Assembly: GCA_033875315.1 (NCBI GenBank)
Contig: JANRJG010000003.1
Coordinates: forward strand, 124,001 to 188,000
DNA: 64,000 nucleotides
Source of the DNA: Candidatus Methylacidiphilales bacterium
Lineage (GTDB): Bacteria > Verrucomicrobiota > Verrucomicrobiia > Methylacidiphilales > CAZTYG01
Reading direction: 5' to 3'
Under the pieces are notes generated by a model. The model saw nothing but the letters and a program-made list of their open reading frames with translations, searched no databases and was not told the origin of the DNA. Of the stretch, positions 54,637 to 63,279 are shown in pieces. Within the stretch, counting starts at the first letter, position 1. Each line of letters starts with the position of its first letter. Position numbers and translations under genes: made by a program.

Positions 54637-55734
54637 TTAAAACGAACTGCGTTTCACCAAAACGGGGGGGATGCGCACCAGGCTCGTGGCATTTGTCTGG
54701 TCGCCGCGGGCGATTTTATGGATCCATTCGAGGGCCGATTCGGCGATGCTTTCCATATCCTGCTGGATCGTGGTCATGGGCGGATTGGTGAGTTCACCTC
54801 GCTGTGCTCCATCGTATCCGATCAGCCCGACTTCCCTCGGCACGCGAACCCCCTGGTAGTCCAGCACGTCCAGGAAGCTGGTGGCCAGGAGGCCATCAGT
54901 CACAAAATAAGTGCCATGTGCGGGGTTTTGTTCGAGAAAGGCCTTCACGTGGAGGGCAATTTGGAAGGAACTGCTGCTCCACTCGATCGGCACAAAGGCC
55001 ACGGAATCCTCGGACCTGCCCGCTTCCAGCCAAGCCTGACGGAATCCATCCAGCCGTGCGGTGATGCGGGCCTTGTTTTCCGAACCGGAATGGTATATGA
55101 CGGATGCGTTGGGCTTCTGCTGGTGCAAGAAAGCTTCCGCCACGATTCTGCCTCCAAAATGGTGGTCCGTGACGATATTGGCGAGATAGCGGTCGCTGTA
55201 GTTGGCATCCAGTCCGATCACCGGGACCGGAAAGGTCGAAAACGTTTCCAAGAGCGCACTGCTGCTGTCGCTGTCCACCAAGAGGACATCGCAGTCCTCC
55301 CATATTTTGCTTTGCGGTTTGGCCCCGAGGGGCAAAAGTTCAAACCCCAAATCAATGGTTTGGTTGTGGCAGAGATGCGTGAGGGAATCCGCCAGCCTGC
55401 GGAATCCCGAGAAATAGATATATCCTTCACCCGAAAACAACGCCCTCACCCGGATCGAACGCAGAATTTTGGCGTACAGATGCTGGGAAACCGTGTAGCG
55501 CTTGTTCGGCAGCACATCCAACCAGCCCTCGTCGTGCATCTGACGGAGGGCGCGCCAAACCGAGTCGCGGGTGATGGCAAAGTGTTCGGATAACTTGCGC
55601 ACCGTCGGGATCCGTTCACCGGGTTGGAGACGGTTGGACTGGATGAACTGCTGAATCTGTTTGACTGCCGTCAAACGGCGATTCATGTCCGGTCTGATTT
55701 TTGGAGGTCGTTTGATATTAAGAATGGCCGACAT
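54637..55734 (-). CDS. GntR/LacI hybrid transcriptional regulator
   Basis: A 365-residue DNA-binding protein with a GntR-type winged helix (about residues 20-85, 'GERIPTVRKLSEHFAITRD' and 'SVWRALRQMHDEGWLDVL') and a LacI-type periplasmic-binding-like sensor domain (about 105-350, with 'VIGLDANYSDRYLANIVTD' and 'REVGLIGYDG'). This AraR-like arrangement usually binds a sugar and releases DNA. It is divergent from the GH42 gene with a 325-bp gap that contains inverted repeats, so that gene is the likely target, perhaps with other sugar genes in the window. An internal start at 55686 is possible. Confidence 0.88.
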   Translation of the reverse strand: MSAILNIKRPPKIRPDMNRRLTAVKQIQQFIQSNRLQPGERIPTVRKLSEHFAITRDSVWRALRQMHDEGWLDVLPNKRYTVSQHLYAKILRSIRVRALFSGEGYIYFSGFRRLADSLTHLCHNQTIDLGFELLPLGAKPQSKIWEDCDVLLVDSDSSSALLETFSTFPVPVIGLDANYSDRYLANIVTDHHFGGRIVAEAFLHQQKPNASVIYHSGSENKARITARLDGFRQAWLEAGRSEDSVAFVPIEWSSSSFQIALHVKAFLEQNPAHGTYFVTDGLLATSFLDVLDYQGVRVPREVGLIGYDGAQRGELTNPPMTTIQQDMESIAESALEWIHKIARGDQTNATSLVRIPPVLVKRSSF

Positions 55735-55778
55735 GGTGCATAAAAGGGTTTTTGAATCATGCCGTTCTCATGACGCTT

Positions 55779-55910
55779 TTGACAAGTGTAGTCTTACATT
55801 CCTCATGACTACAGCTTCTTGAGCGGGCGCAGACTATCACTGGCAAGGCGAATGCACGGTGCGGCAAATCGCAGTCATTTTTCATCAGAGCCGTTGGTCT
55901 TGTGACTGCG
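55779..55910. promoter_or_regulatory. Candidate operators between regulator and GH42 gene
   Basis: A TTGACA-like box near 55779 is followed by a perfect 7-bp inverted repeat, TGTAGTC (55787-55793) and GACTACA (55807-55813), with a 13-base spacer. Further on, CGCAGTCA (55870-55877) pairs with TGACTGCG (55903-55910). The first has a spacing plausible for a dimeric regulator. No clear -10 box was found. The rest of 55735-56059 shows nothing recognisable. Confidence 0.45.
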
Positions 55911-56059
55911 GATTTTCGTTGACTGCAGACAGTATTCAGACAGATTAGTGCTGTTCGGATTATCTCGCTGTTTTAACTATTGTGATTTAGGCGGCATGGT
56001 GCCGAGTATGACCTACATGGTTGTTCGGATTTCATGAGAATTCCGCGACAAATTTAACT

Positions 56060-58147
56060 ATGAAACCCACGCCTAGAATGCCGGCTGCCGGTTTCATCAT
56101 GTATGGTGCGGATTACAATCCTGACCAATGGCTGGGGCAGGAGCGTGTCTTGTCGGAAGACATCGAACTCATGAAGAAGGCATGGGTGACTTCAGCTTCC
56201 ATTGGGATTTTTTCTTGGACGGCCATGGAGCCCAAACCAGGGGTCTACACGTTCGACTGGCTCGATGCCGTCATGGAGCGCTTTGCCAAGGCCGGGATGA
56301 AGGTTTTTCTGGCTACCCCGAGCGGCAGCAAGCCGATGTGGCTTTCGGAGAAGCATATTGAGATCCGCCGCGTCGGCTTGGACGGGCGCCGGGAACCTTC
56401 CGGCGGCAGGCACAACCATTGCCTGACCTCACCGGTCTATCGAGAAGCCGTATACCGGATCAACCGCACCCTGGCGCTACGCTATGGGAAGCATCCGGCC
56501 CTCGCGCTCTGGCACATCGGCAATGAACTCAGCGGGGAATGCCACTGCGACCTTTGTCGGTCGGCGTTCCACGCTTGGTTGCGCCAGCGTTACGTGAGCC
56601 TGGACAAACTCAACAGCGCATGGTGGACGTCTTTCTGGAACCACACCTTCACGGATTGGAGCCAGATCCCCACCTACGACCGGAGCATCGACGGCCTGGC
56701 GCTGGATTGGAAGCGCTTCGTCAACGACCAGCACTGTTCCTTCCTCGATAACGAGATGGCCCCCCTGCGGGAGATCACGCCGGATATTCCCTGCACAACC
56801 AACTTCATGGGCACCCATCACGCGACCAATTATTGGCAGTGGTCCGGTAAGCTGGACTGTATTTCCAACGACCATTATCCGCTTTACGACGACCGGGAGG
56901 ATGGATGGAAAAAATGCCTGAATACCGATTTCGTGCACAGCCTTATGCGCGGGATGGCACACGGGGGGCCTTGGATCCTGATGGAGTGTTCCCCCAGCTC
57001 CGTCAATTGGGGCAAGGTCAACAAGCTCAAGCGTCCGCGCGTGCACCTGCAGGAAGTCCTGCAGGCTGTGGCCAACGGAGCCGACGTCATCCATTACTTC
57101 CAATGGCGCAAGGGCCGCGGAGGCAGCGAGAAGTTCCACGGGGCGGTCGTCGATCATGAGGGAAGCTCGCATTCGCGGGTTTTCAAGGAGTGTACGGAAG
57201 TCGGTAAAACTCTGGGGAGATTGAACCACTTGGTTGGCGCAAGACCGGACCGGGCGCCGGTGGCCTTGGTTTACGACTGGGAAAGCCGCTGGGCGCTGTC
57301 GGCCTCGGCCGGACCGAAGGTGGAGACCCCGGGCGATCTCTACACCCATACTTGCGAGGAGCATTTCCGCGCCCTCCGTTGTGCCGGTATCGAAGTGGAT
57401 GTTATCTCCGTGGATGGGCCATTTTCCGACTATTCGCTGGTGGTCACGCCGGCCCTTTTTCTCTTGCGGCAGGAAACAGCCCAAAAGCTGGCCGCCTATG
57501 TCGAAGAAGGGGGCCACTGGCTGGCGACCTACCTGACCGGCTATGTGGACGGCCACAACCGCTGCTGGGGCGGAGGCTTCCCCGGGCCGAATCTCCGGGA
57601 ATTGTTCGGTCTTTGGAATGAGGAAGTGGATTACCTTTACGATGACGAGCAGATTTCTGTGCGGGGTACCACCGAGGGCTTGGGCAAAGCGATGCGGGCC
57701 AGGGATGTGATCGAGCATTTGCATGCAGAAGGGGCCAAAGTGATGGCCACCCTGGCTTCGGATTTTTACGCGGGCGCACCCATCATCCTGGGCAACCAAC
57801 GGAAAAAAGGATCCACCACCTACATCGGAGCCCGTCTGGACGAAGAAAGCTTGTTGGCGGTGTACCGGTTGCTGGGCGGCAGGCTCGAACTTCCCCGACA
57901 GCCCCTGCCCTTGGGCGTTGTGCGCAAAACCCGTCCTGGTTCCGAGGGGCCGGTTGAGTTTCTCTTCAATTACAGCCGGCACGATGTCGAAATCAATCTG
58001 GGCAATGAGACCTTCCTGCGTCTATCGGACGACCGGCAAATCACCGGCCGGACGACCCTGCGCCCCAACGAGACCCTGATTGGTGGCTTCGATTTGACAG
58101 GTATAAAACCCAAGCAGCGAACAGCCCAACCCGCCCCCAATCTATGA
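56060..58147 (+). CDS. GH42 beta-galactosidase
   Basis: A 695-residue cytoplasmic enzyme hydrolysing terminal beta-galactosides. The TIM barrel opens with 'MYGADYNPDQW', the GH42 start. Catalytic residues are E156 ('WHIGNELSGEC', acid/base) and E309 ('WILMECSPSSVNW', nucleophile). Cysteines in 'ECHCDLC' match the zinc cluster of many GH42 proteins. A trimerisation domain (about 395-610) and a small beta domain follow. No signal peptide is seen. The ATG at 56060 fits the family start. It would finish degradation of galacto-oligosaccharides imported from the galactan locus. Its stop overlaps the prepilin-like gene by 4 bp. Confidence 0.93.
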   Translation: MKPTPRMPAAGFIMYGADYNPDQWLGQERVLSEDIELMKKAWVTSASIGIFSWTAMEPKPGVYTFDWLDAVMERFAKAGMKVFLATPSGSKPMWLSEKHIEIRRVGLDGRREPSGGRHNHCLTSPVYREAVYRINRTLALRYGKHPALALWHIGNELSGECHCDLCRSAFHAWLRQRYVSLDKLNSAWWTSFWNHTFTDWSQIPTYDRSIDGLALDWKRFVNDQHCSFLDNEMAPLREITPDIPCTTNFMGTHHATNYWQWSGKLDCISNDHYPLYDDREDGWKKCLNTDFVHSLMRGMAHGGPWILMECSPSSVNWGKVNKLKRPRVHLQEVLQAVANGADVIHYFQWRKGRGGSEKFHGAVVDHEGSSHSRVFKECTEVGKTLGRLNHLVGARPDRAPVALVYDWESRWALSASAGPKVETPGDLYTHTCEEHFRALRCAGIEVDVISVDGPFSDYSLVVTPALFLLRQETAQKLAAYVEEGGHWLATYLTGYVDGHNRCWGGGFPGPNLRELFGLWNEEVDYLYDDEQISVRGTTEGLGKAMRARDVIEHLHAEGAKVMATLASDFYAGAPIILGNQRKKGSTTYIGARLDEESLLAVYRLLGGRLELPRQPLPLGVVRKTRPGSEGPVEFLFNYSRHDVEINLGNETFLRLSDDRQITGRTTLRPNETLIGGFDLTGIKPKQRTAQPAPNL

Positions 58148-58899
58148 AAACCAGATCCAGATCCCACCCGGCCAAAAACAACACATCCGCATTCACCTTG
58201 ATTGAACTGCTTGTTGTTGTGGTCATCATCGGATTGCTGGCCGCGCTTGTCGTTCCAGCTTTGAACAAGGCACAAAAAAAGGCCGCAGAGACCAAGTCAG
58301 TCGCAGTGATGAGGGCTGTACTTGCAGCAAACTCGCTCTACGCAGGTGAAAACAATGGTCAAATTGTTACTATTCGATGGGACACTGATTCTCTGACCAA
58401 TCCCTATGTGAGCGCCAGCTTCTGGGGACGTCTACAGCCGTATCTATTTCCCGAAATCACGACAACGAATCAGGCCCAACTTTCAACGCAGATAAAGTCA
58501 AAGCTGAACACCCTTTTTGGCACGGATGTCTCATCTATGAAGGGCACTCCGTTTTACGGACCTAAGTTGTATGGCGACAAGTCCGGCCTGCCTGTTCCGT
58601 TTGCAACAAATTCATATCTTTACGAATTTACCAAGCCTGCGGAGAATGATGGTTGGATTAGGATACAGCAGATCTACAGTGCTCCTTCAACCATTTATCT
58701 GACCTATGGTTATGCCATGTTCGATGAAGCCGATGCCGAGACTTATGTTGATCTGCCCAAAAATAACGCTCGGCCAACCAACAACATCTTCTATCTGCCA
58801 TCACGAAGGACAATCGCAGGCTTTTTGGATGGCAGGGTGGAATACCTGACCCCGCCTATCGCAGAAAAAATGGTCTTTATTGACGGATCGTCCCAGTAA
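58144..58899 (+). CDS. Prepilin-like (type II pseudopilin) secreted protein
   Basis: A 251-residue protein with a type IV prepilin leader: basic n-region, then 'AFTLIELLVVVVIIGLLAA'. Cleavage by prepilin peptidase would be before Phe, with the conserved Glu at mature position 5. The C-terminal part is globular and ends in 'AGFLDGRVEYL', similar to the F-x-DGHV motif of the large planctomycete/verrucomicrobial pseudopilin-like families (H replaced by R). Their function is mostly unknown. The 4-bp overlap with GH42 implies co-expression with a beta-galactosidase. Confidence 0.85.
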   Translation: MKTRSRSHPAKNNTSAFTLIELLVVVVIIGLLAALVVPALNKAQKKAAETKSVAVMRAVLAANSLYAGENNGQIVTIRWDTDSLTNPYVSASFWGRLQPYLFPEITTTNQAQLSTQIKSKLNTLFGTDVSSMKGTPFYGPKLYGDKSGLPVPFATNSYLYEFTKPAENDGWIRIQQIYSAPSTIYLTYGYAMFDEADAETYVDLPKNNARPTNNIFYLPSRRTIAGFLDGRVEYLTPPIAEKMVFIDGSSQ

Positions 58900-58908
58900 G
58901 ATCAAAAG

Positions 58909-59054
58909 ACCAAATCACATTGAGTGGGCGACGGGTTTTTCGGGAGGGCGAGGCTCCCGCCGAGCGGGGTTCAGGTCATCATGCCCAAACCGGCTCAGCA
59001 GGAGCTTCGCCCTCCCGCAAGGCGCATTATCGCCTGATGTAGGTGGCTGGGTAT
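58909..59054. repeat. R1 MITE-like element, copy 6 (146 bp)
   Basis: Left end 'ACCAAATCACATTGAGTGGG', inner arms 'CGGGAGGGCGAGGCTCC' and 'GGAGCTTCGCCCTCCCG'. The right end is degenerate ('GCTGGGTAT'). It starts 9 bp after the prepilin-like gene. Confidence 0.75.
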
Positions 59055-59105
59055 TAGAGAGCACGAGAAAGATAGAGCATAAAGTATAATAACTTGAATG
59101 AGTGT

Positions 59106-59386
59106 CTAGAAGTCATCTCAAAAATAGGACAAGCCCGCGCTGGGGGTCCAAAAGCCGTCCGGCGAGGCACGAGAAGGGAGCAGGTATGAAATATACCCGT
59201 GACCGACGAGCAACGAAGCGGGGCGGCTTTTGGGCCCCAGCCCGGAGGGTGATGGCGGCACCTGCCCGCCCCCTTCGTCGTCTCTCCTTTGCGTATCTCG
59301 TTCCAATATGCGCGCTCGCTCCTCCTCGGGCTCGGGCAGGTGGCACTCATCACGCGGACTTGCCCTATTTTTGAGATGACTTCTAG
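59106..59386. mobile_element. MITE with 23-bp perfect terminal inverted repeats (281 bp)
   Basis: Positions 59106-59128 (CTAGAAGTCATCTCAAAAAT...) are repeated exactly in inverted orientation at 59364-59386; five further bases pair with one mismatch. Inside, 'GTCCAAAAGCCGTCC' and 'GGGCGGCTTTTGGGCCC' form a second inverted pair. CTAG at both ends may be the target duplication. No transposase is encoded. Confidence 0.85.
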
Positions 59387-59424
59387 GGAAGAACCTTCCC
59401 CATCCCTATGGTGGGCCGCCAGAG

Positions 59425-60912
59425 TCACTGCGGACGCGTGACCGGGGTGGCCCGGGCCTGGGTGATCACGTCGGCCAGACGCCGGGCTACGGCAGGATGT
59501 TGGTCGAAGACGTTGACCGTTTCACCGGGGTCCGCTGAGAGATCGTAGAGGCCCGGTCGGGCGGGGACCTTCGGATCCTTTTTGGCCGATTTCCAGCCAT
59601 CGGCCAGAGCGAGATCTGGAATGAATTTCCAAGTGCTACTCCGGACGGAGAGGTGGCCACTGCCGCACTGGAGGATCAGGTGTTCGCGGCTGGCGACGCC
59701 TTGATCGCCGAGCAAAGCCGGGAGCATGTTGTAGCTGTCGGGCAACGAGCCTGCAGGAAGGGGGATCCCGGCGGCCGCGCAGAGGGTCGCGGGCACATCC
59801 AGGGTGGAGACCAGATCCTTGGAAACGCCGGGCTGGATGCGTGACGGCCAGCGGACGATGAACGGCACGCGGGTGCCGCCCTCCCAGGAAGTGGATTTGA
59901 CACCTCGGAAGGGGCCGGTGGGTCGGTGACCCTGCTCGTTGTTGACGTAGGCTCCGTTGTCACTGCTGTAGATGATCAGGGTGTCCTTGGCCAAGCCGAG
60001 TTGGTCCAACTTTTGCAGGACTTGTCCGATAGCATCGTCCAGACCCAGGAGCATGTCGGCGCGTTCTCCCAGGCCGCTGGCCCCGGCGAAGCGGGTTTGG
60101 GCAATCTTCGGGGAATGGACGTCATGCGGGGCGAAATAAAGAAAGAAGGGGTTTTCCTTGTTTCGTTCGAGGAATTTGAGGACTTCCGCGGTGTGGTTTT
60201 CCGCGATGTCCGCATCCTTCCACCAAGCGGACTGGCCTCCCCTGCCCCAGCCGATGCGATCACGTCCCGCGGACCAGGAAGAAAGGCCAAGTTTTATGGC
60301 CTCTTCTTTATCGTAGGAAACCCGGATCGGATCGGCCGGGTCCAGGCCGACGACCCGATGGTCGCGGACAAAGACCGTGGGGATTCGGTCGTTCGTGGCG
60401 GGGATGCCGAAAAATTCATCAAAACCAATTTCCAGGGGTCCGGGCTTGAGTTCGCCGTTGTAATCGGGCCTGGTCACTCCCAATCCCAAATGCCATTTGC
60501 CGATCACGGCGGTACGATAACCAGCTTTCTGCAAAAGCTTGGGCGCGGTGGCCATGTCTGTTGGGATGACCAGTGGCGTGAGGCCATTGGTCACACCATT
60601 CATCACCCCAGGGATACGGCTGCGCCAGGCATACTGGCCGGTGAGCATAGAATAGCGTGTGGGTGTGCAAACGGCGGCGGAGGCGCTGCCATTGACAAAT
60701 CGAACTCCCTCACTGGCCAGTCGATCGATGTTGGGTGTTTTGATCTGGGTGGCGCCGTAACAGCCCGCATCACCCCAGCCGACATCATCGGCGAGGATGA
60801 CGATGATGTTTGGCTTGGATGGGCTGGCCTGATCCATTGCGGTGAGGGAGAAGGAGGCCACAGCAGCAAGCAGGGTCGTTAGTGCCGCGAGGATGAGAAA
60901 ACGATGATTCAT
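59425..60912 (-). CDS. Secreted sulfatase (type I)
   Basis: A 495-residue arylsulfatase-family protein with a signal peptide ('LAALTTLLAAVASFSLTA'). The formylglycine site is C82 in 'VCTPTRYSMLTGQYAW'; the position after Pro is Thr instead of the more common Ser, which occurs in active members. Metal ligands are in 'VILADDVGWGDAG' and 'YSSDNGAY', and 'GKWHLG' gives the Lys-His pair. It would remove sulfate from a glycan in the periplasm or outside. It is the last gene of a leftward run (GH2, MFS transporter, esterase, sulfatase). It is a distant relative of the sulfatase at 19396, not a duplicate. Confidence 0.92.
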   Translation of the reverse strand: MNHRFLILAALTTLLAAVASFSLTAMDQASPSKPNIIVILADDVGWGDAGCYGATQIKTPNIDRLASEGVRFVNGSASAAVCTPTRYSMLTGQYAWRSRIPGVMNGVTNGLTPLVIPTDMATAPKLLQKAGYRTAVIGKWHLGLGVTRPDYNGELKPGPLEIGFDEFFGIPATNDRIPTVFVRDHRVVGLDPADPIRVSYDKEEAIKLGLSSWSAGRDRIGWGRGGQSAWWKDADIAENHTAEVLKFLERNKENPFFLYFAPHDVHSPKIAQTRFAGASGLGERADMLLGLDDAIGQVLQKLDQLGLAKDTLIIYSSDNGAYVNNEQGHRPTGPFRGVKSTSWEGGTRVPFIVRWPSRIQPGVSKDLVSTLDVPATLCAAAGIPLPAGSLPDSYNMLPALLGDQGVASREHLILQCGSGHLSVRSSTWKFIPDLALADGWKSAKKDPKVPARPGLYDLSADPGETVNVFDQHPAVARRLADVITQARATPVTRPQ

Positions 60913-60954
60913 GGATTGGGTGGATGGGTTGAGCTGGGGTTCGTATCGCTGCAT

Positions 60955-61818
60955 TTAGGGCATGAAGCCCCTTACCTTGAGCCAGCGCAGCAGTTCGCCA
61001 TCCCAAGGCGGAGCGGGTTTACCGGGCCCTGGGAGGCCCATGCCGTGTCCGCCCTTCTCGTAAACATGCAGCTCGAAAGGCACTCCGGCTTTGGCTAAAG
61101 ACGAAGCAAAGAGGAGTGAGTTTTGGACCGGGACGGCTTTATCCCCAAAGGTGTGCCAGAGAAAGGTGGGGGGCGTTTCCTTAGTCACTTGGAGTTCGGT
61201 GGAAAGCTGTTGCAAAAGCTCGGCTGGGGGATTTTCGCCCAGAAGCTTATTGAACGATCCCCGATGTGCGTACTCGCCGCTGCTGATGACCGGGTAGCAA
61301 AGAACGCCCAGGTCGGGTCGTGAACTTTCCTGCTCAATGGGATCGGTCGCGTCCGGCTTGCCGCCATCGTGGTAGACGAGCAGCGTCGAGGCGAGGTGGC
61401 CTCCGGCTGAGGAACCGATGATTCCGATGCGGGCGGGGTCGAGTCCATCCCGGCGGGCCCAAGCGCGGACCGTGCGCAGCCCACGCGCCGCGTCCCCCAG
61501 CATGACAGGGTGCCGGTAGCCGGAGGTTCCGAGGCGATACTTGAGCACGTAAGCGGTGATGCCCTGCATGGCCAGCCATTTGGCGTAGCCTTCGCCCTCG
61601 TGGTTGGCCAGTGCGCCGTAGCCTCCTCCGGGGAGGACAAGGAAACTGCTGCCGTTGGACTTTCCCTCTGCTGGTAGATAGGCGGTGAGGGTTGGAATAT
61701 CTTTTTCTTCCGAGCCGAGGGCACCGGGAGGTCCCTCAGGCCACAGAGGCCATGTTTCCGCAAAAAGTTCGGGAATCAGGGTGATGGACGCGATGGCAAG
61801 AAGAGTTGGTATGTTCAT
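60955..61818 (-). CDS. Secreted alpha/beta-hydrolase esterase (acetyl/xylan esterase-like)
   Basis: A 287-residue exported hydrolase with leader 'LLAIASITLIPELFA'. Esterase features: oxyanion segment 'LVLPGGGYGALANHEG', nucleophile Ser in 'GIIGSSAGGHLAS', Asp near 'WHTFGDKAVPVQN' and His in 'EKGGHGMGLP'. It belongs to the BD-FAE/Axe-like group found in polysaccharide loci, which remove acetyl or other acyl groups. 'WPEGPPGALGSEEKDIPTL' at the N-terminus is typical of the group. It is 42 bp upstream of the sulfatase gene on the same strand. Confidence 0.88.
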   Translation of the reverse strand: MNIPTLLAIASITLIPELFAETWPLWPEGPPGALGSEEKDIPTLTAYLPAEGKSNGSSFLVLPGGGYGALANHEGEGYAKWLAMQGITAYVLKYRLGTSGYRHPVMLGDAARGLRTVRAWARRDGLDPARIGIIGSSAGGHLASTLLVYHDGGKPDATDPIEQESSRPDLGVLCYPVISSGEYAHRGSFNKLLGENPPAELLQQLSTELQVTKETPPTFLWHTFGDKAVPVQNSLLFASSLAKAGVPFELHVYEKGGHGMGLPGPGKPAPPWDGELLRWLKVRGFMP

Positions 61819-61902
61819 GGAAGTGTTTTCACAGTATTTATATTGAGTGCTGCTTCTGGTGGATGGAATCATTTCTGGTTCTTGGAGACGACAAACCAAG
61901 CT

Positions 61903-63171
61903 TCATGACTTTGTCTCCAAGGCAATCGGTGTGAACTGCGGACAGAGCAGGCGATTGATCCCGTACGCGACAAAATAGGCGAGCCCACACCATGCGAACA
62001 AAGCAACATAGCCTGCTCCACCCATCGCATCAAGAACGCAGCCGCAGACAATCGGGAAGACCATGCCTGAGATGGATCCGGCAAAGCCGCCCAGACCCAC
62101 AACAGATCCAACTGCGCTCTTGGGGAAGACGTCGGAGACCGTCGTGTAAAGCGTCGCCGACCATGCTTGGTGGGCGCCCCCGGCAATCCCGATGAGAATC
62201 ACTGCGGGCCAAAGGGACACCTGGGTGGCAAAAGCAACCGGCAATACGGCGAAGGAAAAGAGGAGCATGCTCATTCGCCGCGTTCGGGTGACGCTCCAAC
62301 CGTGGCCGGCCATGGCCCTGGCTGCCCATCCGCCTGCTATGCTCAAGACCGTGACGATGGCATAGATCAGCACGAGGGGGAGACCCATGGTCTTGAGATC
62401 CATCCCGCGGGTCTGCTTGAAATAATCCGGCAGCCAGATGAGAAAGAACCACCAGACCGGGGAGATGAGGATTTGGGCCCCGACATAAGCCCATGTCTGC
62501 CGATAGCGGAGCAAACTGAGCCAAGGCAGGTGGAGGACTTGACCCGATTCGGACGCATCTGAAGAGCGTTCATCTGCATCCATTGGACCGCACGAACCGG
62601 TCGGCTTGTAAAGCACCCACCAGAACACCACCCAGACCAATCCGGCAGCCCCAGCCAAGAGAAAGGGCGCGTGCCAACTGAAGGTGAGAGCTAGCGGAGG
62701 AATGAGCGCCGGGACAAGAAGCGCGCCGATGTTGGCCCCCGAATTGAACAAGGTGGTGGCAAACGCGCGCTCTTTAACCGGAAACCACTGGGCCACGCTT
62801 TTGATCGCTGCAGGAAAATTGCCCCCTTCCCCCAAGCCCAGTGCCACCCGGGCGATCCCGAAGCCGGAAATGGAGTTTACCAGTGCGTGGGCCGCAGCTG
62901 CCAGGCTCCACGTAAGAATGGAAAGACTGTAGCCAATTTTGGTGCCATACTTGTCGATGAACCAACCAAACCCGAGATAGCTGATGGCATAAGCCCCTTG
63001 AAAGAGTGAATTCACCCAACCGAATTGCGTATTGGTCCATCCCAAATCCTGGTCGAGGATAGGCTTGATCAGCGACAGGATCTGGCGGTCTATGTAATTG
63101 ATCGTTGTGGCGAAAAAGAGCAGTGCACAAATGATCCATCGGTAATTCGAAGAAGTGGTGGGGCTAGACAT
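61903..63171 (-). CDS. MFS transporter, anion:cation symporter (ExuT-like) family
   Basis: A 422-residue, 12-TM major facilitator of the ACS branch. 'TINYIDRQILSLIKPILDQD' in TM1 and the MFS loop 'GFGWFIDKYGTKIGYS' are characteristic, and 'GLGEGGNFPAAIKSVAQWFP' is the ExuT/hexuronate and sugar-acid signature. It probably imports a hexuronate or related acidic sugar into the cytoplasm. Gene context (GH2, esterase, sulfatase) suggests a sugar released from an acylated, sulfated, perhaps uronic-acid-containing glycan. The ATG 63171 gives the standard N-terminus. Confidence 0.9.
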   Translation of the reverse strand: MSSPTTSSNYRWIICALLFFATTINYIDRQILSLIKPILDQDLGWTNTQFGWVNSLFQGAYAISYLGFGWFIDKYGTKIGYSLSILTWSLAAAAHALVNSISGFGIARVALGLGEGGNFPAAIKSVAQWFPVKERAFATTLFNSGANIGALLVPALIPPLALTFSWHAPFLLAGAAGLVWVVFWWVLYKPTGSCGPMDADERSSDASESGQVLHLPWLSLLRYRQTWAYVGAQILISPVWWFFLIWLPDYFKQTRGMDLKTMGLPLVLIYAIVTVLSIAGGWAARAMAGHGWSVTRTRRMSMLLFSFAVLPVAFATQVSLWPAVILIGIAGGAHQAWSATLYTTVSDVFPKSAVGSVVGLGGFAGSISGMVFPIVCGCVLDAMGGAGYVALFAWCGLAYFVAYGINRLLCPQFTPIALETKS

Positions 63172-63279
63172 GAGATTTGAACCGATGGATGGAATGCTCT
63201 TGGTGTTTAACTTGATTGTGGAACATCCGTCATACAATACGCCGTATGCTGATGATGGTCTGCGGTTTGAATCACCGAC

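Noticed and set aside
59102-59374. Arg/Ala-rich small frames inside the 281-bp MITE
   Set aside because: Both strands are open because the element is palindromic; no protein family is recognisable.
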